This document shows positions 1 through 7,980 of a stretch of 64,000 nucleotides of DNA, in pieces (within the stretch, counting starts at the first letter, position 1; every line of letters begins with the position of its first letter). Location: positions 1 through 64,000 of the forward strand of contig JQIX01000048.1 of assembly GCA_003934925.1 (NCBI GenBank). Direction: 5' to 3'. Position numbers and translations under genes: made by a program. Source of the DNA: Epsilonproteobacteria bacterium (ex Lamellibrachia satsuma) (GTDB lineage: Bacteria; Campylobacterota; Campylobacteria; Campylobacterales; Sulfurovaceae). A model generated the notes under the pieces. The model saw nothing but the letters and a program-made list of their open reading frames with translations, ran no database searches and was not told the origin of the DNA.

Positions 1-257
1 TATGCTTAGAATAGCACTTGTTATATATTTATTGACACAAATTGAGAGAGATCAGAGAGGAAAATATGCTGACCTTTATCTGATACTTTTAAGATTGTGG
101 TAGAATAGATGGTATAGAATAGTCAATTTAGTTGAAAGTGGGTTTTTCAGGGTTGACTATCTACATATATAAAAGTGGTGACATTTAAATGTAGGTATCT
201 ACCTGTTGGGCTGAGAGTGAAAGAAATTGAAAGAGAATAAAAATAAGGGGATTAAAT
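1..257 (+). promoter_or_regulatory. Upstream region and structured leader of the nuo operon
   Basis: No complete gene. Bases 3-104 are open in one frame and could be the tail of a gene to the left, but this is weak. A -10-like TAGAAT lies at 101-106 and a second at 115-120. After them come three inverted repeats: ATAGTCAA (119-126) with TTGACTAT (153-160), enclosing a smaller TGAAA/TTTCA pair; the 12-bp palindrome ACATTTAAATGT (181-192); and AGGTATCTACCT (193-204). If transcription starts near 110-130, these would fold in the leader before nuoA, whose ribosome site is GGGG at 247-250. Function not shown. Confidence 0.4.
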
Positions 258-647
258 ATGACTCATGTAATTACAGAACATCCATATTTTGGTGTATTTG
301 TTTTATTTGCACTGACAGCAGTTGCATTTCCTGCAACACTTGCGGCGGCACGTTTTATCAGTAGAAAACTGGCCAAACTCGATACAGAAAAGCTTAAACT
401 CACTATCTATGAATGTGGACCTGAGGTAACAAAACAACCCAATACTATCTCTGCACAGTTCTACCTGATAGCACTTCTGTTCATCCTGTTCGATGTAGAG
501 ATCATCTTTATGTTCCCTTGGGCGATCGACTTTAAACTGCTTGGGTGGTTTGGTTTTACGGAAATGATACTATTTATATTACTGCTTGCGATTGGTTTCG
601 TATATGCATGGAAGAAAGGAGCACTTGAATGGCACAGCATCAAGTAA
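258..647 (+). CDS. nuoA: NADH-quinone oxidoreductase subunit A
   Basis: Small membrane subunit of respiratory complex I, at the junction of the membrane arm and the quinone-binding connecting arm. At 129 aa it has normal family length. About three hydrophobic helices are visible (near residues 10-30, 65-90, 97-118), and the conserved loop YECGPEV between helices 1 and 2 carries the characteristic Glu-Cys-Gly. The ATG follows a GGGGATTAAAT ribosome site. First gene of a 14-gene same-strand operon; its 3' end overlaps nuoB by 19 nt, suggesting translational coupling. Confidence 0.96.
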   Translation: MTHVITEHPYFGVFVLFALTAVAFPATLAAARFISRKLAKLDTEKLKLTIYECGPEVTKQPNTISAQFYLIALLFILFDVEIIFMFPWAIDFKLLGWFGFTEMILFILLLAIGFVYAWKKGALEWHSIK

Positions 648-1147
648 ATTATGCCTCAGCAGCAGGCTTGCCGATAGCATTGACTTCGGTAGACAAACTC
701 GTGAACTGGGGGCGTTCAAACTCACTTTGGCCTCTAACCTATGGACTCGCATGTTGTGCGATCGAAATGATGGCATCGGGAGCATCACGTTATGACTTCG
801 ATAGGATGGGAACGATCTTTAGAGCTTCTCCAAGACAGGCGGATGTGATGATCCTGGCAGGAACACTTTCTAAAAAACACTCAGAATTTGCAAGAAGACT
901 CTATGACCAGATGACAGAGCCTAAGTGGGTTATCTCAATGGGATCATGTGCCAATACAGGGGGTATGTTCAACACCTATGCAACCGTGCAGGGAGTGGAC
1001 CGTATCGTTCCTGTGGATATTTACCTTCCGGGCTGTGCACCACGTCCGGAAACACTCCAGTATGCACTGATGATGCTTCAAAAGAAGATCAGAAGAGAGT
1101 CTGCGAATATGAATAACAATACAAAAAACAACTTGAGGTTAGTGTAA
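629..1147 (+). CDS. nuoB: NADH-quinone oxidoreductase subunit B
   Basis: Peripheral subunit holding the terminal [4Fe-4S] cluster N2, which passes electrons to quinone. The ligand cysteines are visible: the adjacent pair in ACCAIEMM, one in GSCANTGG and one in LPGCAPRPE. The protein is 172 aa. The start overlaps nuoA and has AAGGAG just upstream. The stop overlaps the nuoC ATG by one base (TAATG). The C-terminal tail after the last cluster motif is Asn/Lys rich and probably variable. Confidence 0.97.
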   Translation: MAQHQVNYASAAGLPIALTSVDKLVNWGRSNSLWPLTYGLACCAIEMMASGASRYDFDRMGTIFRASPRQADVMILAGTLSKKHSEFARRLYDQMTEPKWVISMGSCANTGGMFNTYATVQGVDRIVPVDIYLPGCAPRPETLQYALMMLQKKIRRESANMNNNTKNNLRLV

Positions 1148-1932
1148 TGAGAAAATATACACCAAAAGACAATGTTCAGAAAAAAGCATACTATACAGAC
1201 AGATTTTGGGTAGCACCGCGTGTGCCAAGAGAAAAAGTAGAAGCAGGTTCACACTTTGCAGCAGTTGTAGATGCTTTGGGAAAACTGGCTAAAGAATCCT
1301 ATATTGAAATAGGACAGCTCGTAGTGCATATTGACCCGACCCAAAATGTTGAAGTGATGAGAATACTTAAAGAAAGTTGCGGATATACGCAATGTTCAGA
1401 GCAGAGTGCAGTAGATTACCTGGCACAGGATGGTGAGTTCGAACTTTTTTATCAACTGCTTAACATTACTGAAGCAAAAAGAGTAAGAGTCCATTGCCGT
1501 ATTAAAGAAGGTGAATCCATAGAAAGCATTACACCGCTTTTCAAATCTGCAAATTTTGCAGAGCGTGAAATGTTCGATATGTTTGGTATTTATGTCAATA
1601 ACCATCCTTTCCTCAAGCGTATCATCATGCCTGATGACTGGGAAGGGCATCCGCTACTTAAAACCTATCCGCTTCAGGGAGACGAGTTTGCTTCCTGGTA
1701 TGAAGTAGACAAGATCTTCGGTAAAGAGTATAGAGATGTCATAGGACCTGAGAACAGAGATCCGTCACGTATCGACAGATATGATACAAAACGTTTCTCA
1801 AGAGTCGGATATGAAGTGCCGTTCGGTGCAGATATTTCCGAGGGTGAAAAAGAGAATCCGATCGAGTACAGCGAGACTATACTTGTTGACTATACCAAAG
1901 ATTCCGGTCAGCAATTAGATGAGAGAAGGTAG
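1147..1932 (+). CDS. nuoC: NADH-quinone oxidoreductase subunit C
   Basis: 30-kDa peripheral subunit of complex I that packs against NuoD and NuoB. The family signature is clear near residues 138-180: EREMFDMFGI, then NHPFLKRI and the DWEGHPLLKTYPL stretch. The protein is 261 aa, longer than many NuoC because of an N-terminal segment and an acidic C-terminal tail after residue 225. nuoC and nuoD are separate genes here, unlike the fused nuoCD of enterobacteria. It sits nine bases before nuoD. Confidence 0.95.
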   Translation: MRKYTPKDNVQKKAYYTDRFWVAPRVPREKVEAGSHFAAVVDALGKLAKESYIEIGQLVVHIDPTQNVEVMRILKESCGYTQCSEQSAVDYLAQDGEFELFYQLLNITEAKRVRVHCRIKEGESIESITPLFKSANFAEREMFDMFGIYVNNHPFLKRIIMPDDWEGHPLLKTYPLQGDEFASWYEVDKIFGKEYRDVIGPENRDPSRIDRYDTKRFSRVGYEVPFGADISEGEKENPIEYSETILVDYTKDSGQQLDERR

Positions 1933-1941
1933 GGAGAAGAG

Positions 1942-3171
1942 ATGCAGCAACCGAATAAATTAACCCCGTTTTTTGAAAACCTCAATTTTGAGCGTGATGA
2001 TAACACCATGGTCATCAACTTTGGTCCTCAGCACCCTTCGGCGCATGGTCAGCTTAGACTTGTTCTTGAGTTGGATGGCGAGCAGGTGGTAAAAGCCTAT
2101 CCTGATATCGGTTACCTCCATAGAGGTATCGAAAAAATGGCAGAGAACATGACCTACAATGAATTCCTGCCTACTACGGACAGACTGGACTATATTGCTT
2201 CTACTTCCAATAATTATGCCTATGCTTTAGCTGTAGAGAAACTGCTTGGTATCGAAGCACCAAGAAGAGCACAGGTAATCAGAACGATGTTACTGGAACT
2301 TAACAGGATCATCTCCCACCTCTTCTTCATTGCAACACATGCACTGGATGTCGGTGCGATGTCTGTTTTCCTTTATGCTTTCCGTGAACGTGAATACGCT
2401 ATGGATTTGATGGAAGACTATTGTGGTGCTAGATTGACACATTCTGCTGTACGTATCGGCGGTGTGCCTTTGGATCTGCCGGCTGGATGGACAGAAAAAC
2501 TGGCATCATTCTGCAGTAAAGTAGAATATGAGCTTGAACATACCTATAATGCATTGCTTCAAGAGAACAGGATCTGGAAAATGCGTCTTGAAAATGTAGG
2601 GGTTATCTCTGCAGAAGATGCACTTTCCTGGGGATGTACCGGTCCGATGCTGAGAGGTTCCGGTGTAAATTGGGATATTAGAAAAGAGGAACCGTATGAA
2701 TTATATGGTGAACTTGATTTTGACATTCCTGTAAGTGACAGATGTGACTCTTACGGACGATATAGACTGTACATGGAAGAGATGACACAGTCTATAAGAA
2801 TCCTGAGACAGCTTATCCCTATGTATAGTAAAACAGAGCCTCAACTGATGGCACATGCCCCACAATACATTTCTGCTCCAAAAGAGGAGATCATGACACA
2901 AAATTATGCCTTGATGCAGCACTTTGTACTTGTGACACAGGGAATGAGACCGCCAAAAGGTGAAGTGTATGTCCCAACTGAATCGCCAAAAGGCGAACTT
3001 GGTTTCTACATCAAGTCAGAGGGTGAACCGTATGCCTACAGACTAAAATGCAGAGCACCAAGCTTCTTCCATACAGGACTGCTGCAAGAGATTCTTGTAG
3101 GTACTTATATAGCAGACGTCGTTACGATCATTGGTACTACCAACATCGTATTCGGTGAAGTTGATCGTTAA
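1942..3171 (+). CDS. nuoD: NADH-quinone oxidoreductase subunit D
   Basis: 49-kDa subunit forming much of the quinone-reaction chamber with NuoB. The N-terminal [12 protein letters not shown] motif, with the conserved His pair near residues 29-33, identifies the family. Other hallmarks are [11 protein letters not shown] and [11 protein letters not shown]. At 409 aa it has usual length and ends in the family's typical FGEVDR. AGGGAGAAGAG precedes the ATG. Core complex I gene, with no anomaly seen. Confidence 0.97.
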   Translation: MQQPNKLTPFFENLNFERDDNTMVINFGPQHPSAHGQLRLVLELDGEQVVKAYPDIGYLHRGIEKMAENMTYNEFLPTTDRLDYIASTSNNYAYALAVEKLLGIEAPRRAQVIRTMLLELNRIISHLFFIATHALDVGAMSVFLYAFREREYAMDLMEDYCGARLTHSAVRIGGVPLDLPAGWTEKLASFCSKVEYELEHTYNALLQENRIWKMRLENVGVISAEDALSWGCTGPMLRGSGVNWDIRKEEPYELYGELDFDIPVSDRCDSYGRYRLYMEEMTQSIRILRQLIPMYSKTEPQLMAHAPQYISAPKEEIMTQNYALMQHFVLVTQGMRPPKGEVYVPTESPKGELGFYIKSEGEPYAYRLKCRAPSFFHTGLLQEILVGTYIADVVTIIGTTNIVFGEVDR

Positions 3172-3182
3172 GGAGAGCATAA

Positions 3183-3695
3183 ATGAAAAGATATGATTTA
3201 AGACATTTAAAAGATGATTTTTATGACAGAATGGGAGAACTTATCGATCAAGGTTTGAAAGTAGGAGAGGTTGGAATATTTCTTTTTGAAGTAGGTGATT
3301 TCTCTCATATTCAAAGATCTGCAGATTTTGTAAGAGCAACAGGGCATGATTTGATGAACTCATTGAAGTTCAACGAAGTGGACTGGACGATCGTTGTCAA
3401 GAAAGTGGATGAAGCAACACAGAAAGCAAGAGCGGAAAAGATAGAAGCGGCAAGAATAGCAGTTGAAAAAGAAGCTGAAGAAGCGGCGAAAAAAGCTGAA
3501 GAAGAAGCTAAAGCGAAAGAAGCGGCCGAAAAAGCGGCGGCTGAAGCAAAAGCTAAAGAAGAAGCTGAAAAAAAAGTAGCTGAAGAGGCCGCACATGCTG
3601 CTGCCAAAGCCGAAGCGGAGCAGGAAGCAAAAAAAGAAACACCTAAAAAACCTGCACCTAAAAAAACAACTGCTGCAAAGAAAAAGGCTAAGTAA
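3183..3695 (+). CDS. Campylobacterota-type NuoE-like subunit with Ala/Lys/Glu tail
   Basis: Occupies the nuoE position but is not a classical thioredoxin-fold NuoE: no [2Fe-2S] cysteines are present, in fact no cysteine at all. Residues 1-74 form a compact domain (KRYDLRHLKDDFYDRMGEL onwards) resembling the short HP1264-type protein of Helicobacter. Residues 75-170 are a highly charged, probably helical tail of Ala/Glu/Lys ending in a Lys/Pro-rich segment. The stop overlaps the next ATG by one base. Role inferred from position: an accessory or adaptor subunit in place of NuoE. The tail is unusually long for this small family as I know it. Confidence 0.7.
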   Translation: MKRYDLRHLKDDFYDRMGELIDQGLKVGEVGIFLFEVGDFSHIQRSADFVRATGHDLMNSLKFNEVDWTIVVKKVDEATQKARAEKIEAARIAVEKEAEEAAKKAEEEAKAKEAAEKAAAEAKAKEEAEKKVAEEAAHAAAKAEAEQEAKKETPKKPAPKKTTAAKKKAK

Positions 3696-5704
3696 TGTCA
3701 GGAATTGTATTCTCTACTTGGAGGGATGAATTTATCGATAATCGCGGTAAACCATCCCAAGAGTGGGGTGAATCCGGGTTTAAACTGCCCGAAACCTATC
3801 ATGGAGACAAGAACTCTAAAGCATTTATCGGTTGGGATGGTGTTGCCATATTCGATGAGGATATAGATGCTGTAGAGTTGGCATCGCGGTATGCTGCACA
3901 GTACCAGGAGTACTCAGAAGCATGCGGGCGTTGCGCTCCGGGTAGATGGGGCGGCAGGATCCTGTATGATTTACTCGACAAAATAGCACGTGGTGAAGGT
4001 AGCCATGACGATATTGCACACTTAAAAGAGATCTCTCAGACGATGATGATGACTTCCAAGTGCGAGATCGGTAAAACAGTACCTAAACCTATTTTGGATC
4101 TGATGGAGTACTATAAAGAACAGTTCGATCAATGTATTGATGCGCAAACACCTTCAAAACATTATGCAGGTGATACGAACTATATTGCAAAAGTGACAGC
4201 GCCATGTACCGACATGTGCCCTGCACATGTAGATATTCCTGCCTATATAGAGGGTGTAAGAGACATGGTCTTTACCGACTCTCTGGCCGCAACGAGGCAG
4301 ACCATGCCGCTTGCGCACACGTGTGGACGTGTCTGTCCACATCCATGTGAAGATGCCTGTCGTCGTACCAATCTTGATGAGCCTATTTCCATTATGGAGC
4401 TTAAGCGTTTGGGTGCCGACTATGAGACGGATCATGAATTGGAATGGTTGCATCCGCAGGAGCCAAAACCAGCAAAAAATGATGGTAAGAAAGTAGCGAT
4501 CATCGGTGCTGGTCCTGCAGGATTGACCGCAGCTTATTATTTGGCGCTTGAGGGTATTAAAGTGGATATTTTTGAGGAACTGCCGGTAAACGGGGGTGAA
4601 GTAGCAGTAGGTGTACCGCAGTATCGTATGCCTATAGAGAAATACAATAAAGACATCGAACTTGTACTCAGTATGCCAACAGTCAGTATTACCAATAACC
4701 ATAGAGTAGATGCTGAACGTCTTAAAGAGATCGATGCTGAGTATGATGCAACATTGCTGGGGTTTGGTACACGACTTTCCAAGAAAGTACGTGCGAACAA
4801 TGAAAACCCTAAAATGGGTGGTTACTGGGGTGCGATAGATATGCTTGACAAGGTGAATCTCTGGGAAAAGTATAAGATCGGAAGTCCTGCCTCCAATGAG
4901 CTTAAAGACAAAGTTGTGGTATGTGTCGGTGGTGGATTTACTTCCATGGATGTAGTAAGATGCTCCATCCGTGAAGGTGCTAAGAAAGTCATTATGCTCT
5001 ACCGCCGTGATGAAAAAACGATCATCCGCAATACGACCTATGAAGAGTATCATGAAGCCGTTGAAGAGGGGGTTGAGTTCATTTTCCACTCTGCGATCGA
5101 AGAGATCTTTGATGATGGTGAGAAGATCACTAAACTCAAAGTCAATAGATTTGAGCTTGTACCTGATCCTGAGGGCGGCAGAGCGCAGCTTGTGAAGATA
5201 GAAGGTGGTGATTTTGAGATAGAGTGTGATTATCTTATCCCAGCGGTTTCACAGGCGGCGGATCTTCAGATCATGCCTGAAGAATGGGGTGTTGAGCTGA
5301 CAAGCTGGAATACGCTTTTAACCAACGGGAAAGACTATATGACCTCAAGACCGGGACTTTTTGCCGCAGGTGACTGTGAATATGGTCCAATGACCATCGT
5401 GAATTCTGTAGGTCAGGCAAGACGTGCAGCATCAGTGATCAGCCGTTATATCTATGACGGTAAATGTACACTGACAGATGATGAGATCATGGAAGACCAT
5501 TTGACCAAACTAAAAGTCTATGACAAGAATGAGAAGATCTCTGGTTGGATGCCTGGTTTACCCAGAGCAGAGAGTGAAAAACTTGATGTAGATGAGCGTA
5601 AAACGAATAACAAAGAAGTCAATCTTGGTTTTACCGGCGAGGAAGCGATCTCTGAAGCGGAAAGATGTATGCGTTGTTATTATATCTCCATGGTAGCAGT
5701 GTAA
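3695..5704 (+). CDS. NuoF-position flavoprotein: NuoF-type iron-sulfur domain fused to GltD-like FAD/NAD(P) oxidoreductase
   Basis: Sits where nuoF belongs but lacks the NuoF FMN/NADH-binding fold. Residues ~70-150 resemble the NuoF C-terminal N3-cluster domain (ACGRCAPGR, later SKCEIGK). Residues ~165-245 are a GltD/dihydropyrimidine-dehydrogenase-type double-cluster domain with cysteines at 171, 175, 210, 214, 218 and 222. An FAD site (VAIIGAGPAGL) follows near 268, and a second dinucleotide site (VCVGGGFTSMD) near 409. The C-terminus has a CMRC pair, as in GltD-like proteins. In the N3 motif the third cysteine is Gly83. By homology it should bring electrons into complex I; the donor (NADPH, NADH or ferredoxin) cannot be read from sequence. 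Confidence 0.8.
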   Translation: MSGIVFSTWRDEFIDNRGKPSQEWGESGFKLPETYHGDKNSKAFIGWDGVAIFDEDIDAVELASRYAAQYQEYSEACGRCAPGRWGGRILYDLLDKIARGEGSHDDIAHLKEISQTMMMTSKCEIGKTVPKPILDLMEYYKEQFDQCIDAQTPSKHYAGDTNYIAKVTAPCTDMCPAHVDIPAYIEGVRDMVFTDSLAATRQTMPLAHTCGRVCPHPCEDACRRTNLDEPISIMELKRLGADYETDHELEWLHPQEPKPAKNDGKKVAIIGAGPAGLTAAYYLALEGIKVDIFEELPVNGGEVAVGVPQYRMPIEKYNKDIELVLSMPTVSITNNHRVDAERLKEIDAEYDATLLGFGTRLSKKVRANNENPKMGGYWGAIDMLDKVNLWEKYKIGSPASNELKDKVVVCVGGGFTSMDVVRCSIREGAKKVIMLYRRDEKTIIRNTTYEEYHEAVEEGVEFIFHSAIEEIFDDGEKITKLKVNRFELVPDPEGGRAQLVKIEGGDFEIECDYLIPAVSQAADLQIMPEEWGVELTSWNTLLTNGKDYMTSRPGLFAAGDCEYGPMTIVNSVGQARRAASVISRYIYDGKCTLTDDEIMEDHLTKLKVYDKNEKISGWMPGLPRAESEKLDVDERKTNNKEVNLGFTGEEAISEAERCMRCYYISMVAV

Positions 5705-5720
5705 TGGAAGGCGGTGCAAT

Positions 5721-7979
5721 ATGAGTATACATAATTCTATTAATAAAGGCAAAGCAATCACGGTTACCATCGATGGTAAAAAGTGCAAAAGTACCTTTGG
5801 AAAGACTATTCTGGAGATTGCCAGAGAGAATGATATTTACGTCCCGACCATGTGCTACCTTACAAAAGTGCAGCCTATAGGTTCATGCCGCATGTGTGTA
5901 GTAGAAGTTGAAGGTGTAGAAGGAATGATCCTTTCTTGCCAGGAAAAAGCAACAGACGGTGCTGTGATAAATACCAATAACGATATGATTCAGCAAGAGC
6001 GCCAGAATATCATGAAGCTTTATAATGTCAACCATCCATTGGAGTGTGGTGTATGTGACAAAAGCGGGGAATGTGATCTTCAAAACAAAACCATGGAATT
6101 CGGTCTTGAAGAACAGGCATTCACGGCAAGGGATCAGTACCGCCCTGTAGAGAACTGGGGGCATGTCTCGTATGACCCTGCGCTCTGTATCATGTGTGAG
6201 AAGTGTGTACGGGTATCTACCGAGATCACAGGAGATGAAGCCCTTAAAGTGAAATTCGGAGGATACGGTTCAACTATTATCAATACAAAGCAGGAAAAGA
6301 ACTATGCATCACTCGGTGAAGCAGCAGCAGTCTGTCCTGTAGGTGCATTGGTCAATACAGACTTCAAATACACTTCAAATGCATGGGAACTTAGCAAGAT
6401 CCCAAGTGCATGTCCTCATTGCGGCGGTGGCTGCCAGATGACCTATGAAGTAAAAAATAACCGGATTTACCGTGTCACCAATGCTTTTGAATTTTCCTCT
6501 CTCTGCGGTGCAGGACGATATGGTTTTGACTATGCTAATGAAAATGTGAGTAAAGATGAAAAAGCATTTAACGAAGCAGTCGCAGCATTTAAAAATGCAC
6601 AGAGTATTATTTTCTCCAGCCAAATTTCCAATGAAGAAGCTTTGATACTCCAAAAGATCAAAGAGCAAACGGGTGCAAAACTTGTCTCTTATGAAGCGAG
6701 AGCCTATCAGAAATTCATGGAAGCCTATAGTACGATAACCGGTAAAAGCCTCTATGGCGGGACACTTAAGGCACTTTCAGAATCAAAAGCGGTTATTATG
6801 ATGGGGACCAGGATCAATGACGACAGCCCCATAGTGAAATATCATATCAATATGGCGAGTAAATGGCACAGGGCAAGAGTCGCGTATATGCATCCGCTGG
6901 AAGACAATGAGATACAAAATATCGTGACTCAATTTATCAAATATGAAGCAGGAAGTGAAGAGGGTGCAGCAGCATTGCTTGCAGAGGCGCTTTTAAAAGA
7001 GGCTGAACTGCCTAAATCCATACGTGCCTTTTTGGATGATCTGGATATCGGCAATTTAAGTGCAGAAAGCAATATCGGTGAAGAAGAGCTTGAAACGTTA
7101 AGAAGATCATTGATCAAAAAAACAGGATTTTCTCTGGTAGTAGGTTCTGATCTTTATGCGCATCCAAGAGCCGTACAGATCGCTAAACTGCTTGCACTGT
7201 TGGAGCAATATGCAGGATTTAACGTGATCTGTGTACCTCCAGCGGGGAATGCCATGGGTATCTCGCTTATTTGTGATCTGGATGATGAAGCAGAGGGAAA
7301 AACAGTAGGATATAACGCACCTGCAGACTTTACACTCTCTGCCTTGGGTGATGGTGACCTGGATATGCCGGCAATGAATCAGCAGGAAGGGACACTTACC
7401 ACTATTGACAAGCGTGTTGTACCAATGAATGTTGCACTTCCGTATGGCGGATACATTCTTAATGATATTGCCAATGCTTTAGGTCTGAATGCAAAATATA
7501 CTATTGATTATACAAAAGCACTGCCGCAGGGAAAAGGTTTCCAGGCAGTTGAATTTGACAGTCTTCCTGACTACTTTGACAGTGTTGGCAATGAGTACAG
7601 AGGGTATCTTTTGAAAAATGTAAAGGTATCTGTAAAAAGAGCGTTTGATGATATAGCCGAGATTGAAGGTTTTGACGGCGCAGTGATTTATAATTGTAAC
7701 CCTACTGAACAGTTTTCAGCGTTTACAGCAAAGTCAAAATTGCTTGAAGAGGAAGCCGTACTTTTAGGTTCACAGCAGTTCGCAACAGCGACAAAGTTAC
7801 AGGATGGAGAGAACATTACCTATGTATTGGATGGTGTAAAGTTCAATCGTGTGTTTAAGATTGATACATCTATGAAAGGAACTATAGCGCTCAACCCTAC
7901 TTTTGATATGGGATTAAGTGGGGCTTTGCTATCCTCTTATAGATTGAGCAGGTTAGATTTTGAAAGGGCAGGGAAATAA
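5721..7979 (+). CDS. nuoG: NADH-quinone oxidoreductase subunit G, first copy
   Basis: Large iron-sulfur subunit carrying the electron wire of the peripheral arm; 752 aa. In order: N-terminal [2Fe-2S] ferredoxin domain (CYLTKVQPIGSCRMC, then a later Cys); His-plus-three-Cys cluster (HPLECGVCDKSGEC); a [4Fe-4S] set CIMCEKC completed by VCPVGAL; and a molybdopterin-oxidoreductase-like N7 motif CPHCGGGC. The remainder is a molybdopterin-type fold without obvious cofactor use. Strongly similar along its length to the next gene, so the pair is a tandem duplication. Sixteen bases after the flavoprotein gene. Confidence 0.9.
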   Translation: MSIHNSINKGKAITVTIDGKKCKSTFGKTILEIARENDIYVPTMCYLTKVQPIGSCRMCVVEVEGVEGMILSCQEKATDGAVINTNNDMIQQERQNIMKLYNVNHPLECGVCDKSGECDLQNKTMEFGLEEQAFTARDQYRPVENWGHVSYDPALCIMCEKCVRVSTEITGDEALKVKFGGYGSTIINTKQEKNYASLGEAAAVCPVGALVNTDFKYTSNAWELSKIPSACPHCGGGCQMTYEVKNNRIYRVTNAFEFSSLCGAGRYGFDYANENVSKDEKAFNEAVAAFKNAQSIIFSSQISNEEALILQKIKEQTGAKLVSYEARAYQKFMEAYSTITGKSLYGGTLKALSESKAVIMMGTRINDDSPIVKYHINMASKWHRARVAYMHPLEDNEIQNIVTQFIKYEAGSEEGAAALLAEALLKEAELPKSIRAFLDDLDIGNLSAESNIGEEELETLRRSLIKKTGFSLVVGSDLYAHPRAVQIAKLLALLEQYAGFNVICVPPAGNAMGISLICDLDDEAEGKTVGYNAPADFTLSALGDGDLDMPAMNQQEGTLTTIDKRVVPMNVALPYGGYILNDIANALGLNAKYTIDYTKALPQGKGFQAVEFDSLPDYFDSVGNEYRGYLLKNVKVSVKRAFDDIAEIEGFDGAVIYNCNPTEQFSAFTAKSKLLEEEAVLLGSQQFATATKLQDGENITYVLDGVKFNRVFKIDTSMKGTIALNPTFDMGLSGALLSSYRLSRLDFERAGK

Positions 7980-7980
7980 G

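Noticed and set aside
3-104. 33-codon frame at the left edge as a gene
   Set aside because: No ribosome site can be seen and nothing is recognisable; it may be the end of a gene outside the window.
3311-3607. Ala/Ser-rich minus-strand frame opposite the NuoE-like tail
   Set aside because: A mirror of the Ala/Glu/Lys repeat coding; no independent evidence.
4154-5089. 311-codon open frame on the minus strand inside the nuoF-like gene
   Set aside because: The plus-strand frame is a clear multi-domain flavoprotein in an operon; the antisense product has no recognisable motifs and no ribosome site.
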